This document shows, in pieces, positions 51,008-60,011 of a stretch of DNA of 64,000 nucleotides (the stretch's first letter is position 1; each line of letters opens with the position of its first letter). The notes under the pieces are model-generated. The model saw only the letters and a program-made list of their open reading frames with translations, searched no databases and was not told the DNA's origin. The translations under genes were made by a program, and so were the position numbers. Source of the stretch: Bacteroidota bacterium (GTDB taxonomy: Bacteria > Bacteroidota > Bacteroidia > Bacteroidales > FEN-979); contig JAPLDL010000003.1 of NCBI GenBank assembly GCA_026391735.1, forward strand, positions 124,001 to 188,000. Direction: 5' to 3'.

Positions 51008-52963
51008 ATGATAAACAATTCATTGGATCTCCGCAGGATAATTCTCTGGCTCACAGCCATCCTTCTGCTTGTTTTGTTATCATGCCTTTTATTACGTAAC
51101 CCGGTCCTCAGGCTCCTGGCAGCCTCGAAAATAAACCATTTCAATTCAGTTTATAATGCACGGCTGAATATAGACAAGGCAAGGTTTGAGGGGGTCTCAA
51201 CTATATTCCTGACAGGCATCAGTCTCATTCCAGCCCAGGGCGATTCCCTGTTGAAAATAGATACCCTTATTGTTTCAGTTGACCCCTGGAAACTTCTTGC
51301 AGGCAGGCTGAACATTACCTTTGTTGAGATCCGTAATCTATACCTGATAGTTAATCGTAAAGACAGTCTTACGAACTATAGTTTTCTTTTCAGGTCAAAA
51401 AGATCTTCCTTACATGACAGCATTCTGCCTGGGCAGCAGCAAAGGGATTCAGCGCTCAACTCCCAGCACACTGACTATTCTGAAGCAGCAAACCGTATCT
51501 TCCGCTGGGTATTTGATAAAATCCCCGCTGAAATGGATGTCAGCAATCTGAATATCAGGAGTATTACAAATTCGCATACCGTGAATGTGCATCTTGATCG
51601 CCTTCTCATAAAGGAGCGCAGCTTTTCAACAACAATCCGGATCAGGGAAGATACAATGCAGTCTGGATGGAAAGCTGAAGGACAACTTGACAGCAGGAAC
51701 CGGTATGCGGAAGTTGCTCTCTCATCCGCCGACCATAAAAAAGTTTCAATTCCCTACATCGGGTTTAAATGGGATGCCGGAATTTGTTTTGATTCACTTA
51801 AGCTCAGTGTTTCGGCGGGAAGATTCAGAGATGAGGAAGAGAGTATCAAAGGCAGTTTTGCCTTCACAGGGCTTCAGGTCTTTCACGAAAAGATTGCAGC
51901 AGATACTGTCAATTTTCAAAAGCTTGGGGTTGATTATCTTATCAATTTCGAAACCGATGCGATTGAACTGGATTCAGCAACCAGGGTTACTTTCAACGAT
52001 CTTGATTTTCATCCGTATCTCAGATACCGCCCTGGCCTTCCGAAACAAATAACCCTCAGGATCAACAAGCCGATTTTTCCAGCCTGTCAGTTGTTTTCTT
52101 CACTGCCCGGCGGACTGTTTATTAACCTGAGAGGAATTGAAACATCGGGGGAGCTTTCGTTTCACCTGGATTTCTATGTGGATTTATCCCAGCCAGATTC
52201 ATTGAAATTTGAGATGGAACTGAAGCGTCAGCAGTTCCGGGTGCTTTCATACGGCAAGGGGGATTTGCTGAAGCTTGACAGTTCCTTTATTTATACTGCA
52301 TTTGAGGAAGATGAACCTGTACGCACTTTCCAGGTTGGACCTGAGAACCCCAATTTCAGGAAGATCTCCCAGATCTCCCATTTTCTTCAGTATGCGGTAA
52401 TGACTTCTGAAGATGGGGGATTTTACCAGCACCGGGGGTTCCTGCCCGAGGCTTTCCGCGATGCTATTATAGCGGATATCAAAGAAGGAAGGTTTGTCCG
52501 CGGGGGAAGCACCATCAGCATGCAGCTGGTAAAGAACGTTTTTCTGAGCAGGAGTAAAACGGTCGCCAGGAAGCTGGAAGAAGCCCTGATCGTCTGGCTC
52601 ATCGAGAACCAGCAAATCAGCAGCAAAGAAAGGATGTACGAGGTATATCTCAATATTATCGAATGGGGGCCTTTGATTTACGGGGCAAACGAAGCATCCC
52701 GTTTTTATTTCAACAAGGATGCTTCAAAGTTGACCCTGGCCGAAGCCATTTTCATGGCCTCGATTATTCCCCGGCCCAAATGGTTCAAATATAATTTTGA
52801 TGAAAACGGGCATCTCAGGGCCAGCCTGGCCGATTATTACCGTCTGGTCTCAACCAAGATGCTCGGCAAGGGGTGGATTACACAGCAGGATTTTGACCGG
52901 CTTGTTCCGGATGTGGAATTGAAAGGCCCGGCGCGTTCTTTTTTATTATCTTTACACAGGTAA
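51008..52963 (+). CDS. GT51 peptidoglycan glycosyltransferase with large AsmA-like N-terminal region
   Basis: A 651-residue protein. A membrane helix lies at about 11-30. Residues about 40-440 form a beta-strand-rich periplasmic region in the style of AsmA/DUF3971-type lipid-handling proteins. The C-terminus (about 450-640) is a glycosyltransferase 51 domain, with catalytic Glu468 in SEDGGFYQHRG and the GGSTISMQLVKNVFLSR and IYGANEASRFYF blocks. It would polymerise lipid II; there is no transpeptidase domain. The start codon touches a terminator, so a later internal start cannot be excluded. Confidence 0.82.
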   Translation: MINNSLDLRRIILWLTAILLLVLLSCLLLRNPVLRLLAASKINHFNSVYNARLNIDKARFEGVSTIFLTGISLIPAQGDSLLKIDTLIVSVDPWKLLAGRLNITFVEIRNLYLIVNRKDSLTNYSFLFRSKRSSLHDSILPGQQQRDSALNSQHTDYSEAANRIFRWVFDKIPAEMDVSNLNIRSITNSHTVNVHLDRLLIKERSFSTTIRIREDTMQSGWKAEGQLDSRNRYAEVALSSADHKKVSIPYIGFKWDAGICFDSLKLSVSAGRFRDEEESIKGSFAFTGLQVFHEKIAADTVNFQKLGVDYLINFETDAIELDSATRVTFNDLDFHPYLRYRPGLPKQITLRINKPIFPACQLFSSLPGGLFINLRGIETSGELSFHLDFYVDLSQPDSLKFEMELKRQQFRVLSYGKGDLLKLDSSFIYTAFEEDEPVRTFQVGPENPNFRKISQISHFLQYAVMTSEDGGFYQHRGFLPEAFRDAIIADIKEGRFVRGGSTISMQLVKNVFLSRSKTVARKLEEALIVWLIENQQISSKERMYEVYLNIIEWGPLIYGANEASRFYFNKDASKLTLAEAIFMASIIPRPKWFKYNFDENGHLRASLADYYRLVSTKMLGKGWITQQDFDRLVPDVELKGPARSFLLSLHR

Positions 52964-53005
52964 AACCGGCCGATTAACAAATTGTCATTTCAGCAATATT
53001 GATGT

Positions 53006-53566
53006 ATGCGTAATATTCTTATTCTCTTTTTTTGTTGGCTGATGGCTATTCAGCTTTATAGCCAGGGCACTCACAAACCGGCAAGTTCCGGTCCACTCAA
53101 ATTCATTTCCACAAGCCAGGTGTTGCAGGACCTTCAGCAGAATGGCATAGCGTCTAAGTATTACGAAACTTCCCAGGACCTGATATTTATGGATGAAGCC
53201 CTGATAGGGGCACTGAATGCAATAACCCCGGGTATTGTGACCCAGGAGAACATGGATTATATTAAATACATTAACTCCAGAGACCTGAAGCCATACAGGG
53301 AAGTATGGGACCATAATGTATATATGAAATACACAGCGGCATTAACGGATATCAAACAACTCTTGACTGACCCTGATGCTTTGGCTGATCTTAAAAAAAG
53401 ACTGGGAAGGGAGTTTTACCGTCTTGATGCCACTGCTTTCAGTACAGGAGCCGACAGGATCATGTTTATTCTGAGAACACCTGAAGCCGATGCCGGTTCC
53501 TTTTACAGGGCCATCCTCGCTAATGGGTCCATCCGTCTTGATGAAATTTCGAACTGGAGAGATTAG
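53006..53566 (+). CDS. Secreted protein of unknown function
   Basis: A 186-residue protein with a signal peptide (about 1-20, ending YSQ). The mature part is mostly helical with no recognised motif; it contains STSQVLQDLQQNG and ADRIMFILRTPEADAG segments. It starts a run of envelope genes on the plus strand, 42 bases after the GT51 gene. Not recognised. Confidence 0.6.
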   Translation: MRNILILFFCWLMAIQLYSQGTHKPASSGPLKFISTSQVLQDLQQNGIASKYYETSQDLIFMDEALIGALNAITPGIVTQENMDYIKYINSRDLKPYREVWDHNVYMKYTAALTDIKQLLTDPDALADLKKRLGREFYRLDATAFSTGADRIMFILRTPEADAGSFYRAILANGSIRLDEISNWRD

Positions 53567-53605
53567 TGATACACTTTGACCATAATATAACCTCATCTGT
53601 AGTAT

Positions 53606-54328
53606 ATGAAAATTTTTTATCGTTGTTTGCTGATTGCCTGTCTCCTTGGATTCCAGGCCATTTTGTTTGCACAGGAGAAATCCCCTCCCGTTGATATCGG
53701 GAAGGAAAGTATTTATTTTCCGCATCATTACTCACTATACAAGGTGCAGACAGGCCTGGGTTTTTATTTTACAAAGCTGCCTTTCGACTGGGTTGAGAAT
53801 GCGCTGCAGGCGCCTTTAGTTGACCTGCACCTTACGTTTGGGCTGCCTGCCGGATTTTCCCTTGAAGGGACACTGAACACTGTTGTTGTCTCGAACCAGG
53901 TGACACTTGGCCCCCGATGGAATTTCATCAGCAATAATTTCTCATTCAATCTTGGGTATGACCTGGGATATGTGCTCGGGATGATGAATATCGGAGGGTT
54001 CAGTAATACGGGGATGATGCTGATCCATTATCCCAACCTCTCTGTAGGTTTCAAAACCAAAACCCTTTCTTTTACCTTCAAGGCCGAGGCTGTGGTCATC
54101 GGTTGGGGTCAAATGAAAACCGGAGAGAATATCATGGTCAGGCCCAGTAATGTCTTCGATGGGATGACAGCCGGAATTTACATGGAGCAACGCATCTTCA
54201 AGAAAAAGATCCTCGTGATCGGGATCAAGGACAATTATTTAAAATATTACTGGCCGGCCTGGATGATCTTTCCAACCTTCGACCGCTACTATCATATTCC
54301 TGAACTTCATCTGCTATGGGTGTTATGA
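53606..54328 (+). CDS. Putative outer-membrane barrel protein
   Basis: A 240-residue protein with a signal peptide (about 1-22). The remainder alternates hydrophobic and polar residues with many Tyr, Phe and Gly (LGYDLGYVLGMMNIGGF, FSLEGTLNTVVVSNQVTLGP), as in a small outer-membrane barrel. The stop overlaps the GDPD start as ATGA, so translation is coupled. Function unknown. Confidence 0.65.
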   Translation: MKIFYRCLLIACLLGFQAILFAQEKSPPVDIGKESIYFPHHYSLYKVQTGLGFYFTKLPFDWVENALQAPLVDLHLTFGLPAGFSLEGTLNTVVVSNQVTLGPRWNFISNNFSFNLGYDLGYVLGMMNIGGFSNTGMMLIHYPNLSVGFKTKTLSFTFKAEAVVIGWGQMKTGENIMVRPSNVFDGMTAGIYMEQRIFKKKILVIGIKDNYLKYYWPAWMIFPTFDRYYHIPELHLLWVL

Positions 54329-55578
54329 AAAAAAATATATTCACTTTGTTTTGCCTTGCCCTGCTGATTGCGGGCTGCAACAAGTCAAAAGAGGTCGCGG
54401 TTCCTTCGGCCGGACCCAATTCGATCCTTAAGGAAACGACTCCTTTATCAAACCCTTCACGTAACACTATGGACGGGATCTATAAGGTAACTGCCGGCAA
54501 TGACCTGTTCGGCGACCAGGTGGTAATCAAATGGTCCCGTAAAAAAATGTCAATCTTCTGTTCCGACGGGCATTACTTCGTTCTTGATGCCGGACAGCTC
54601 GATACAGTGATCATGTTGCAGGGGTACTGGAGGTATTGCTATAATGATAATACCGGTGCGGTGTCTGCATATATCGCAAGAGAGGAAGGAGGCAGGGACA
54701 TCATGAAAGCCAATACTCATCCGCAGGAGATCATTATAAGGGGAGGTTACGGCTCATCAGGTAATGAGGTTAACAATGCAATTGAATTTGTTTACCAGAG
54801 ACCCATCTCTCCAAGCCTGTTAAGCAAGCATTATTCGATCCTTGCACATCGTTCGGGTGGCCGAACATCCGATCATCTGCCGGTATCGGAAAACAGTATC
54901 AACATGATCAATTTTACCGAAGGCCTGGGCTCCACCGGGATCGAGATTGATGTTCAGCTCACCAGTGATGGCATTCCGGTGCTATACCATGATGCCGACC
55001 TCAACATTCGCCTTACCCAGAAAGGTCCGCTTTCGGGGCCGATCAAGGATTTTACCTATACCCAGCTGTATTATCTTGTGCGCCTCATCCACGGTGAACG
55101 TATGCCAACCTTAAGGGAAGCATTGATGTTCACTATCGACAGTACTCTTCTTACCGATGTCTACCTGGATATGAAAGAGAAGGTACCCACGATGTCTGCC
55201 GTGGTCCCGATCCAGCAGGAGATGCTGCAAAGGGCTAAGGATAAAGGTCGCGAGTTGAACATTTACATCGGCCTGCCATCTGCCGATGCGATTACTGATT
55301 TCATGAACCAGCCGGGTTATAAAGACATTCCTTCTTTATGTGAATTGACTACGGATGACGTGCAAACTGTGAACTCACATGTATGGGCTCCGCGCTGGAC
55401 CGAAGGGACCCAGAACGACCTGGTGGCCCAGATGCACAGCCAGGGCAGGATAGCCTGGACATGGACACTCGACGATAAAGACTGGATAAGGCAATATATC
55501 AGCGACGGACAGTTTGACGGCATACTTACCAATTACCCGTTCATCGTGGGCTACTATCATTATATAAGGGAGAACTAA
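54325..55578 (+). CDS. Glycerophosphodiester phosphodiesterase-family lipoprotein
   Basis: ATG 54325 (417 residues) overlaps the previous stop as ATGA and gives a clear lipobox LLIAGC (Cys near 17), so it is preferred over the in-frame ATG 54316. A roughly 155-residue N-terminal extra domain precedes the GDPD TIM barrel. The catalytic HRSGGRTSDHLPVSENS block and the metal-binding EIDVQLTSDGIPVLYHD segment are visible, with a final WTLDDKDWIRQYI strand. The enzyme would hydrolyse glycerophosphodiesters at the envelope. The N-terminal domain is not recognised. Confidence 0.88.
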   Translation: MKKNIFTLFCLALLIAGCNKSKEVAVPSAGPNSILKETTPLSNPSRNTMDGIYKVTAGNDLFGDQVVIKWSRKKMSIFCSDGHYFVLDAGQLDTVIMLQGYWRYCYNDNTGAVSAYIAREEGGRDIMKANTHPQEIIIRGGYGSSGNEVNNAIEFVYQRPISPSLLSKHYSILAHRSGGRTSDHLPVSENSINMINFTEGLGSTGIEIDVQLTSDGIPVLYHDADLNIRLTQKGPLSGPIKDFTYTQLYYLVRLIHGERMPTLREALMFTIDSTLLTDVYLDMKEKVPTMSAVVPIQQEMLQRAKDKGRELNIYIGLPSADAITDFMNQPGYKDIPSLCELTTDDVQTVNSHVWAPRWTEGTQNDLVAQMHSQGRIAWTWTLDDKDWIRQYISDGQFDGILTNYPFIVGYYHYIREN

Positions 55579-55581
55579 GAC

Positions 55582-56190
55582 ATGAGAAAGATAATTATAA
55601 CTGCGCTGCTTTGCCTGATTGTTTTCTCTTCCGCACGAGCTCAGAAACCTGACTCCCTCGTGCATCCCGCATCCGACATCTCACATCCGAAATCACATTT
55701 TACCCTGGCATTCGGTGCCGGCTGGTCCCATTATTTTGCTAATATGGACCTGGTTCCTGCCCGCAATGTGCAAAAAGACTTCATAGGGACTTCATTCCGG
55801 TTTATGTGGGAACCCGAATACCGCCTCAGCCTTGGACTGGAAACGGGTTTCTATCGCATATTCAGGGTCGATTCAACACTTACTGCCGAATATTCCATGC
55901 AATCCAGGATGAACGTGGTTCCTTTGTTTCTGGTGATCCGAATGAGGATTGTCGATAATTTTTACCTTTCCATTGCACCCGGACTGGCTCTTCAGTATAC
56001 CAAGATCACCGGTATAGGGCCCGAGATAACCAGTCACCAGTTTTCCATGGCCAACTTTGAAGCAACGGCATCATATTTCTATCCGGTCAGCAAACTGTTT
56101 TTAGTCGGGGGAGAAGCCAGGGTAATGTATTTTGGCAAGACCAACGATACCATGTTTTCACTTAATGCAGTGTTTGCAATAAAATTATAA
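55582..56190 (+). CDS. Outer-membrane beta-barrel protein (OmpW/porin-like fold)
   Basis: A 202-residue protein with a signal peptide (about 1-20, ending ARAQ). It has the short amphipathic strands of an eight-strand barrel (FTLAFGAGWSHYFANM, FLVIRMRIVDNFYLSIAPGLALQY, FLVGGEARVMYFGKTND) and a hydrophobic C-terminal strand. It follows the GDPD gene by 3 bases and closes the four-gene run starting at 53006. Not assigned further. Confidence 0.65.
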   Translation: MRKIIITALLCLIVFSSARAQKPDSLVHPASDISHPKSHFTLAFGAGWSHYFANMDLVPARNVQKDFIGTSFRFMWEPEYRLSLGLETGFYRIFRVDSTLTAEYSMQSRMNVVPLFLVIRMRIVDNFYLSIAPGLALQYTKITGIGPEITSHQFSMANFEATASYFYPVSKLFLVGGEARVMYFGKTNDTMFSLNAVFAIKL

Positions 56191-56203
56191 GCCATGAACA
56201 TCT

Positions 56204-56226
56204 TATTGCGATCGCTCATCGCGATA
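56204..56226 (+). terminator. Hairpin after the barrel gene, possible weak terminator
   Basis: TATTGCGAT, loop CGCTC, ATCGCGATA (one mismatch) shortly after the stop at 56190. There is no T run, so termination is doubtful. Confidence 0.35.
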
Positions 56227-56387
56227 GGATGATTCCTTTCAGTAATTTCAGGAGAATCCCAACCTATAACGGCCTTTCCGGGATATTCGTCAGAATAAGG
56301 CCGCCGAGGCATTCCTGTTTTTTCTCATCTTACCGATTTCTTTCACCCTTTCGTCGGGTTTACACCGAGCTCCCCCGATTAGTGCTG

Positions 56388-56416
56388 TTGCATACCACCA
56401 TTCCGTATTAATTTTG
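56388..56416 (+). promoter_or_regulatory. Promoter of the repeat-peptide gene
   Basis: TTG (56388-56390), 18 bases, TAATTTTG (56409-56416). Leader of about 25 bases to ATG 56445. With the terminator at 56835-56862 it defines a single-gene transcript. Confidence 0.65.
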
Positions 56417-56444
56417 CTTCATCAACATCAAACAAAAAAACAAA

Positions 56445-56807
56445 ATGAAAGTAACAACAATTATAATCGCAACAGTCCTCACACTCCAGGTAAATTTTCT
56501 ATTCGCAGGCAGCAAATCAATCTCTGCTCCTGTTGCAAATGAAAATATGACCTTAACCCTGGTCTCTCTTACCCCAGCCACTCCGGGGGAAGCAACTTTT
56601 GAAGATTTGATCATGACTGATGTTTATAACCTTATGCCGGTCACCCCTGAAGAAGCAAATTATGAAGACCTTTCTTTTGAAATGGTATCATCGTTGGTTC
56701 TTGCTCCGGTTACTCCCGTTGTTGCCGGCTTTGAGGATGAAAATGATCTTAGCGTAAATATCTGTTCACTTGCCCCGGTTACACCGGATGAAGCTGACTT
56801 TGAATAA
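56445..56807 (+). CDS. Small secreted protein of four LxPVTPxEAxFED-type repeats
   Basis: A 120-residue protein with a signal peptide (about 1-21, ending FAG). The mature part carries four imperfect copies of one acidic motif: SLTPATPGEATFEDL, NLMPVTPEEANYEDL, VLAPVTPVVAGFEDE and SLAPVTPDEADFE, spaced about 20-25 residues apart. No enzymatic motif is present. It has its own promoter and terminator. A binding, calcium-related or surface-spacer role is conceivable, but I do not know the function. Confidence 0.65.
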   Translation: MKVTTIIIATVLTLQVNFLFAGSKSISAPVANENMTLTLVSLTPATPGEATFEDLIMTDVYNLMPVTPEEANYEDLSFEMVSSLVLAPVTPVVAGFEDENDLSVNICSLAPVTPDEADFE

Positions 56808-56834
56808 ACTCGACATAACTCCCCCAAACTATGC

Positions 56835-56862
56835 GAAGCTGCCCAAAAGGCAGCTTCTTTTA
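56835..56862 (+). terminator. Intrinsic terminator of the repeat-peptide gene
   Basis: GAAGCTGCC (56835-56843), loop CAAAA, GGCAGCTTC (56849-56857), then TTTTATG. Perfect 9-base stem. Confidence 0.85.
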
Positions 56863-57116
56863 TGTCATAGCTGCAAAAACCTGAATAATAAATTGCATTT
56901 TTTGCAAAAAACCAGTTAAAAGTTGCAATAATTTGGAAAATTCCAATCCCAGCCGTTTAACTTATTCCCTTTTAATTAAATCCTGCCTTTCCCCCGGGCG
57001 ACCTTGCAGATATCCGTTTCAAAATTCACCTGACCAGGTATACTTTTATTTCATGAATTGCCCTGACAGGCATTGTAATGATAAAAAGTACAGCCATGGA
57101 AACATCTGCAAACCCT

Positions 57117-58205
57117 ATGAAAAGTGTCAAAATCGTGGTTATGATTGTTGTCATATTCTCGGTGACAATGATAAATCAAACTGTCGCTTACGGTCAGGAA
57201 AAATCAATGAAAGTACCTTACCATATATATCACCCAACCGGGAAACCTTATAATCCAAAAAATCATCCTGTCGGGAAATTAAGCATCTCAACCGAGATCC
57301 CGGCTACCTTGTTTTATGATGACGACAATGCAGGCGAAATGAGCTCCTGTAATCAGGTGGTCATTGTAAACTCAAAGCCGGGACCCCATATTCTTACTTT
57401 CAGGACCCTATCAAATGAATATCGAAAGAAAATCGTTGTTGATTCTGGGGCAACGTGTTACTATAAACTTCGAAAAGACTCACTAGTTTCCGATTCAATC
57501 GTTCATGGGAACCTGGTCTCGGCTCATCCGCAGAAAATAGCAAACTATTATATTCCTTTTGTACAATCCTTTACTCTGCAATTCAGACCCGGGTATGCAT
57601 TTAAAACCAACGGCTCGGGCTTCGATGCACACATCATAGGAGCTTATTATTTCAATCAGAAATTTTCACTCGGATTAGGTACAGGGTATAACAGTTATTC
57701 TACACATATGGTATGGTCTTATATAAATACTTCGGGATGGTTTGATATTGATAACATCCAGACCACTTACTTCCAGGTATGCAGCATCCCTGTCTTTGTT
57801 AATATTTCATTATACTTTGTCAAACAACGATTTACGCCTTTTCTCTCCTTCAGTGGTGGACTGAGTTTCCCTGTCACCGGTTCAGCGACCGGCAGTTTTA
57901 CCGGACAAGGCCCTTATTATCTTTCAGACGCCAATACACATTACTTCAGGATTGACCAGATGAATATGGGTGTGTATTTTGGAATTGATTTCGGGTGTAA
58001 GTATACTATAAATCCAATGGTAGACATGGGCCTTTCATTTGGTTTTGATATGAATTTCAATACATTGAAAGGGAAGTTTTATGATGACCCCTATTTTCAG
58101 GACTATGTAGGTTTACTGAATTACACGGATATAAGGGCTGCTTTCTGCATCCGCCTTGTAGTGGGATTGAACCTCAATGAAAAAACAATTCATCAGGCCA
58201 GATAG
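57117..58205 (+). CDS. Outer-membrane barrel protein with N-terminal DUF-like domain
   Basis: The frame is open from 57078; ATG 57117 (362 residues) starts right before the hydrophobic signal segment KIVVMIVVIFSVTMI and is preferred, with cleavage near AYGQ. Residues about 30-140 form a strand-rich periplasmic domain (SISTEIPATLFYDDDNAGEM, KPGPHILTFRTLSNEYRKKI). The rest is a barrel (FRPGYAFKTNGSGFDAHIIGAYYF, FSLGLGTGYNSY and later strands). It is the last chromosomal gene before the integrated element. Function unknown. Confidence 0.65.
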   Translation: MKSVKIVVMIVVIFSVTMINQTVAYGQEKSMKVPYHIYHPTGKPYNPKNHPVGKLSISTEIPATLFYDDDNAGEMSSCNQVVIVNSKPGPHILTFRTLSNEYRKKIVVDSGATCYYKLRKDSLVSDSIVHGNLVSAHPQKIANYYIPFVQSFTLQFRPGYAFKTNGSGFDAHIIGAYYFNQKFSLGLGTGYNSYSTHMVWSYINTSGWFDIDNIQTTYFQVCSIPVFVNISLYFVKQRFTPFLSFSGGLSFPVTGSATGSFTGQGPYYLSDANTHYFRIDQMNMGVYFGIDFGCKYTINPMVDMGLSFGFDMNFNTLKGKFYDDPYFQDYVGLLNYTDIRAAFCIRLVVGLNLNEKTIHQAR

Positions 58206-58232
58206 TCCATGAAAAAACAGTTACGGAGAAAT

Positions 58233-58259
58233 AAAAAAGCCGCGAATAGCGGCTTTTTT
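58233..58259. terminator. Bidirectional terminator at the edge of the integrated element
   Basis: AAAAAA-GCCGC-GAATA-GCGGC-TTTTTT. It serves the barrel gene on the plus strand; on the minus strand it lies just after the tRNA 3' fragment and is probably the original tRNA terminator. Confidence 0.8.
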
Positions 58260-58265
58260 GAGGTT

Positions 58266-58280
58266 GCGGAGAGACTGGGA
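58266..58280 (-). other. Attachment site: tRNA 3'-end fragment (attL), probably tRNA-Ser
   Basis: On the minus strand this reads TCCCAGTCTCTCCGC, the shape of a tRNA T-stem 3' side plus acceptor 3' strand; TCTCTCC would pair with a GGAGAGA acceptor start as in serine tRNAs. The rest of the tRNA is absent: the next bases (toward the integrase) do not continue a T-loop. The intact gene should be at the far junction outside the window. Position directly before a tyrosine integrase and after a terminator supports an integration site. Confidence 0.65.
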
Positions 58281-58364
58281 CGTTCCCTTTCACTCATATT
58301 AGTAATCATTTATTATTCAATCTATTGTAAATTAAAAACATTTCAAAAAATTTCATCTGACTAA

Positions 58365-58396
58365 TTTGTATTTCTATACTTTTGTGTGTATATTTG
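58365..58396 (+). promoter_or_regulatory. Integrase promoter with tandem -7 boxes
   Basis: TTTG (58365-58368), 20 bases, TATATTTG (58389-58396). A second -7 box TACTTTTG lies at 58377-58384. The region contains two copies of a TTTGTGTGT motif. The ATG at 58418 is 21 bases after the second box. Confidence 0.6.
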
Positions 58397-58417
58397 TGTG
58401 TTAAAAAGTTCTAGAGC

Positions 58418-59710
58418 ATGACATTTATACGGATCAAATATTATCTGGAGCATCGTAAAGATGCGAACGGGAAAGTAATTGATAAAAATGTACCGCTACT
58501 GTTTTCTGCATCCTTTTGTGGCCGTTACAAGTCGACCACTGGGATCCACCTTGACACCAGGCAATGGAACGGATCATCGATCATCGCCCATCCCCGGGCT
58601 GAAATCTTAAACTTTCAACTTCGGAATATCCGGAAAAAGCTGGAAAAACTCTATGATGACGCAATACGAAATGACATCCCCCTTACCGTGGAGTATTTCA
58701 AACAAGGCTTGCGAAACCGTAGTACCGGGGATTTCTTTAGTTTGATGGAAGATTTTATCAATGAAGGCAAAAAGAAATGGCAACCGGGAACCGTGGTGAA
58801 GTTTACAACATTAAAAAATCATCTGCAGAGATTTAGTGAAAAGAAACGATTTAAAGTTGAATTTGGTCAGCTTGACCAGGCCTTCTTTGATAACCTGATG
58901 GATTATTACTTTGAAGATGAACAGACGCAATACATTAACTCCTATGTGCGAAAGAATATCCAGTTCCTCCAGCAGTTTCTAAAGTGGGCCACCGATAAGG
59001 GGTATAATAAAAATATGGCCTTTCTGAAGTGGAAACTTGAAACAGGGAACAAACGGGAGAACACCGATGGCAACATCACTTCATTGTCGATTGCAGAATT
59101 CTTGAACTTCTATGATCTCAGACCCAAGAGTGAAGCTGATCAGCGAACCCGGGATTATTTGATCTTTGCCTGCAGTACCGGGCTTAGGTATTCTGACATA
59201 GCAAATCTTAAGAAAACGGATATTGACTATAAGGGAGGACTGATTAGCTGCATCACGATAAAAACAGGCGACCGCACCGTTATTCCATTCAATGATTTCT
59301 CAAAAGAAATCCTTCTTAAGTATAACAACACCCCGAATTACAATAAGCAAGGTATTGAGATGGCTTTCCCGGCAATCAGCAATCAGAAAACCAATAAAGC
59401 ATTGAAAACACTTGCCAAAGAAGCAGGATTAACTCAGATGGTTCCCATCGTGCATTTCAGGAGAAATAAAAGAATCGACGAGGTTGTACCTAAATATAGC
59501 CTCATCGGTACACATATAGGCCGCAAAACATTTATTACGTTTGCCGTATGGCTGGGGATTCCTGAAAAGGTGACTATGAAATTCACCACCCATCACAATC
59601 ATGAAACGATGGAGAAGTATTATGACAGTAAAGATGAAAGCTCACTGCGTCATGAAATGGCCAAACTGAACATCAAGGAGCTCAGAAAACGGGTAAAAGA
59701 AATGAATTAA
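58418..59710 (+). CDS. int: Tyrosine recombinase (element integrase)
   Basis: A 430-residue phage-type integrase with an arm-binding N-terminal domain (about 1-100), a SAM-like core-binding domain (about 105-205) and a catalytic domain. Catalytic residues: Arg257 in STGLRYSD, Lys282 in IKTGDR, His366 and Arg369 in THIGRK, a His at 392 or 393 and nucleophile Tyr401 or 402 in MEKYY. It lies 138 bases from the tRNA fragment and would insert the element there. Its codon use and AT content match the element rather than the chromosome. Confidence 0.93.
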   Translation: MTFIRIKYYLEHRKDANGKVIDKNVPLLFSASFCGRYKSTTGIHLDTRQWNGSSIIAHPRAEILNFQLRNIRKKLEKLYDDAIRNDIPLTVEYFKQGLRNRSTGDFFSLMEDFINEGKKKWQPGTVVKFTTLKNHLQRFSEKKRFKVEFGQLDQAFFDNLMDYYFEDEQTQYINSYVRKNIQFLQQFLKWATDKGYNKNMAFLKWKLETGNKRENTDGNITSLSIAEFLNFYDLRPKSEADQRTRDYLIFACSTGLRYSDIANLKKTDIDYKGGLISCITIKTGDRTVIPFNDFSKEILLKYNNTPNYNKQGIEMAFPAISNQKTNKALKTLAKEAGLTQMVPIVHFRRNKRIDEVVPKYSLIGTHIGRKTFITFAVWLGIPEKVTMKFTTHHNHETMEKYYDSKDESSLRHEMAKLNIKELRKRVKEMN

Positions 59711-59913
59711 ACGATCACGCCCCCCCCCTAAAAAAGTCAAAACACTCGTGATAGACTTGAAATACTAGATAGGTGGACTTATAAAAGCTGATATTCTCTA
59801 TAAAAAATAGCTTTACCACCCCTAAAATCTCAGCTGCTTTACCAAAACCACTCTTTTTATTAAAAAAAACGACTCTGATCCATCCTTAGAGGTTGTTTTT
59901 GTATGTGTTTTAA

Positions 59914-59934
59914 TGAAATTTCAATGAAATTTCA
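59914..59934. promoter_or_regulatory. Two palindromes TGAAATTTCA spaced 11 bases apart
   Basis: TGAAATTTCA at 59914-59923 and 59925-59934: two perfect 10-base palindromes on the same DNA face. This is the expected shape of an operator for a dimeric regulator, perhaps the HTH protein encoded at 60199. Inference. Confidence 0.5.
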
Positions 59935-60011
59935 TAGGACGTCTGCCCCTTGTCTACCAAAAGACTACCAAACATCCACCATTTTCTATGATCCCCCTCC
60001 CCTCACTGAGG

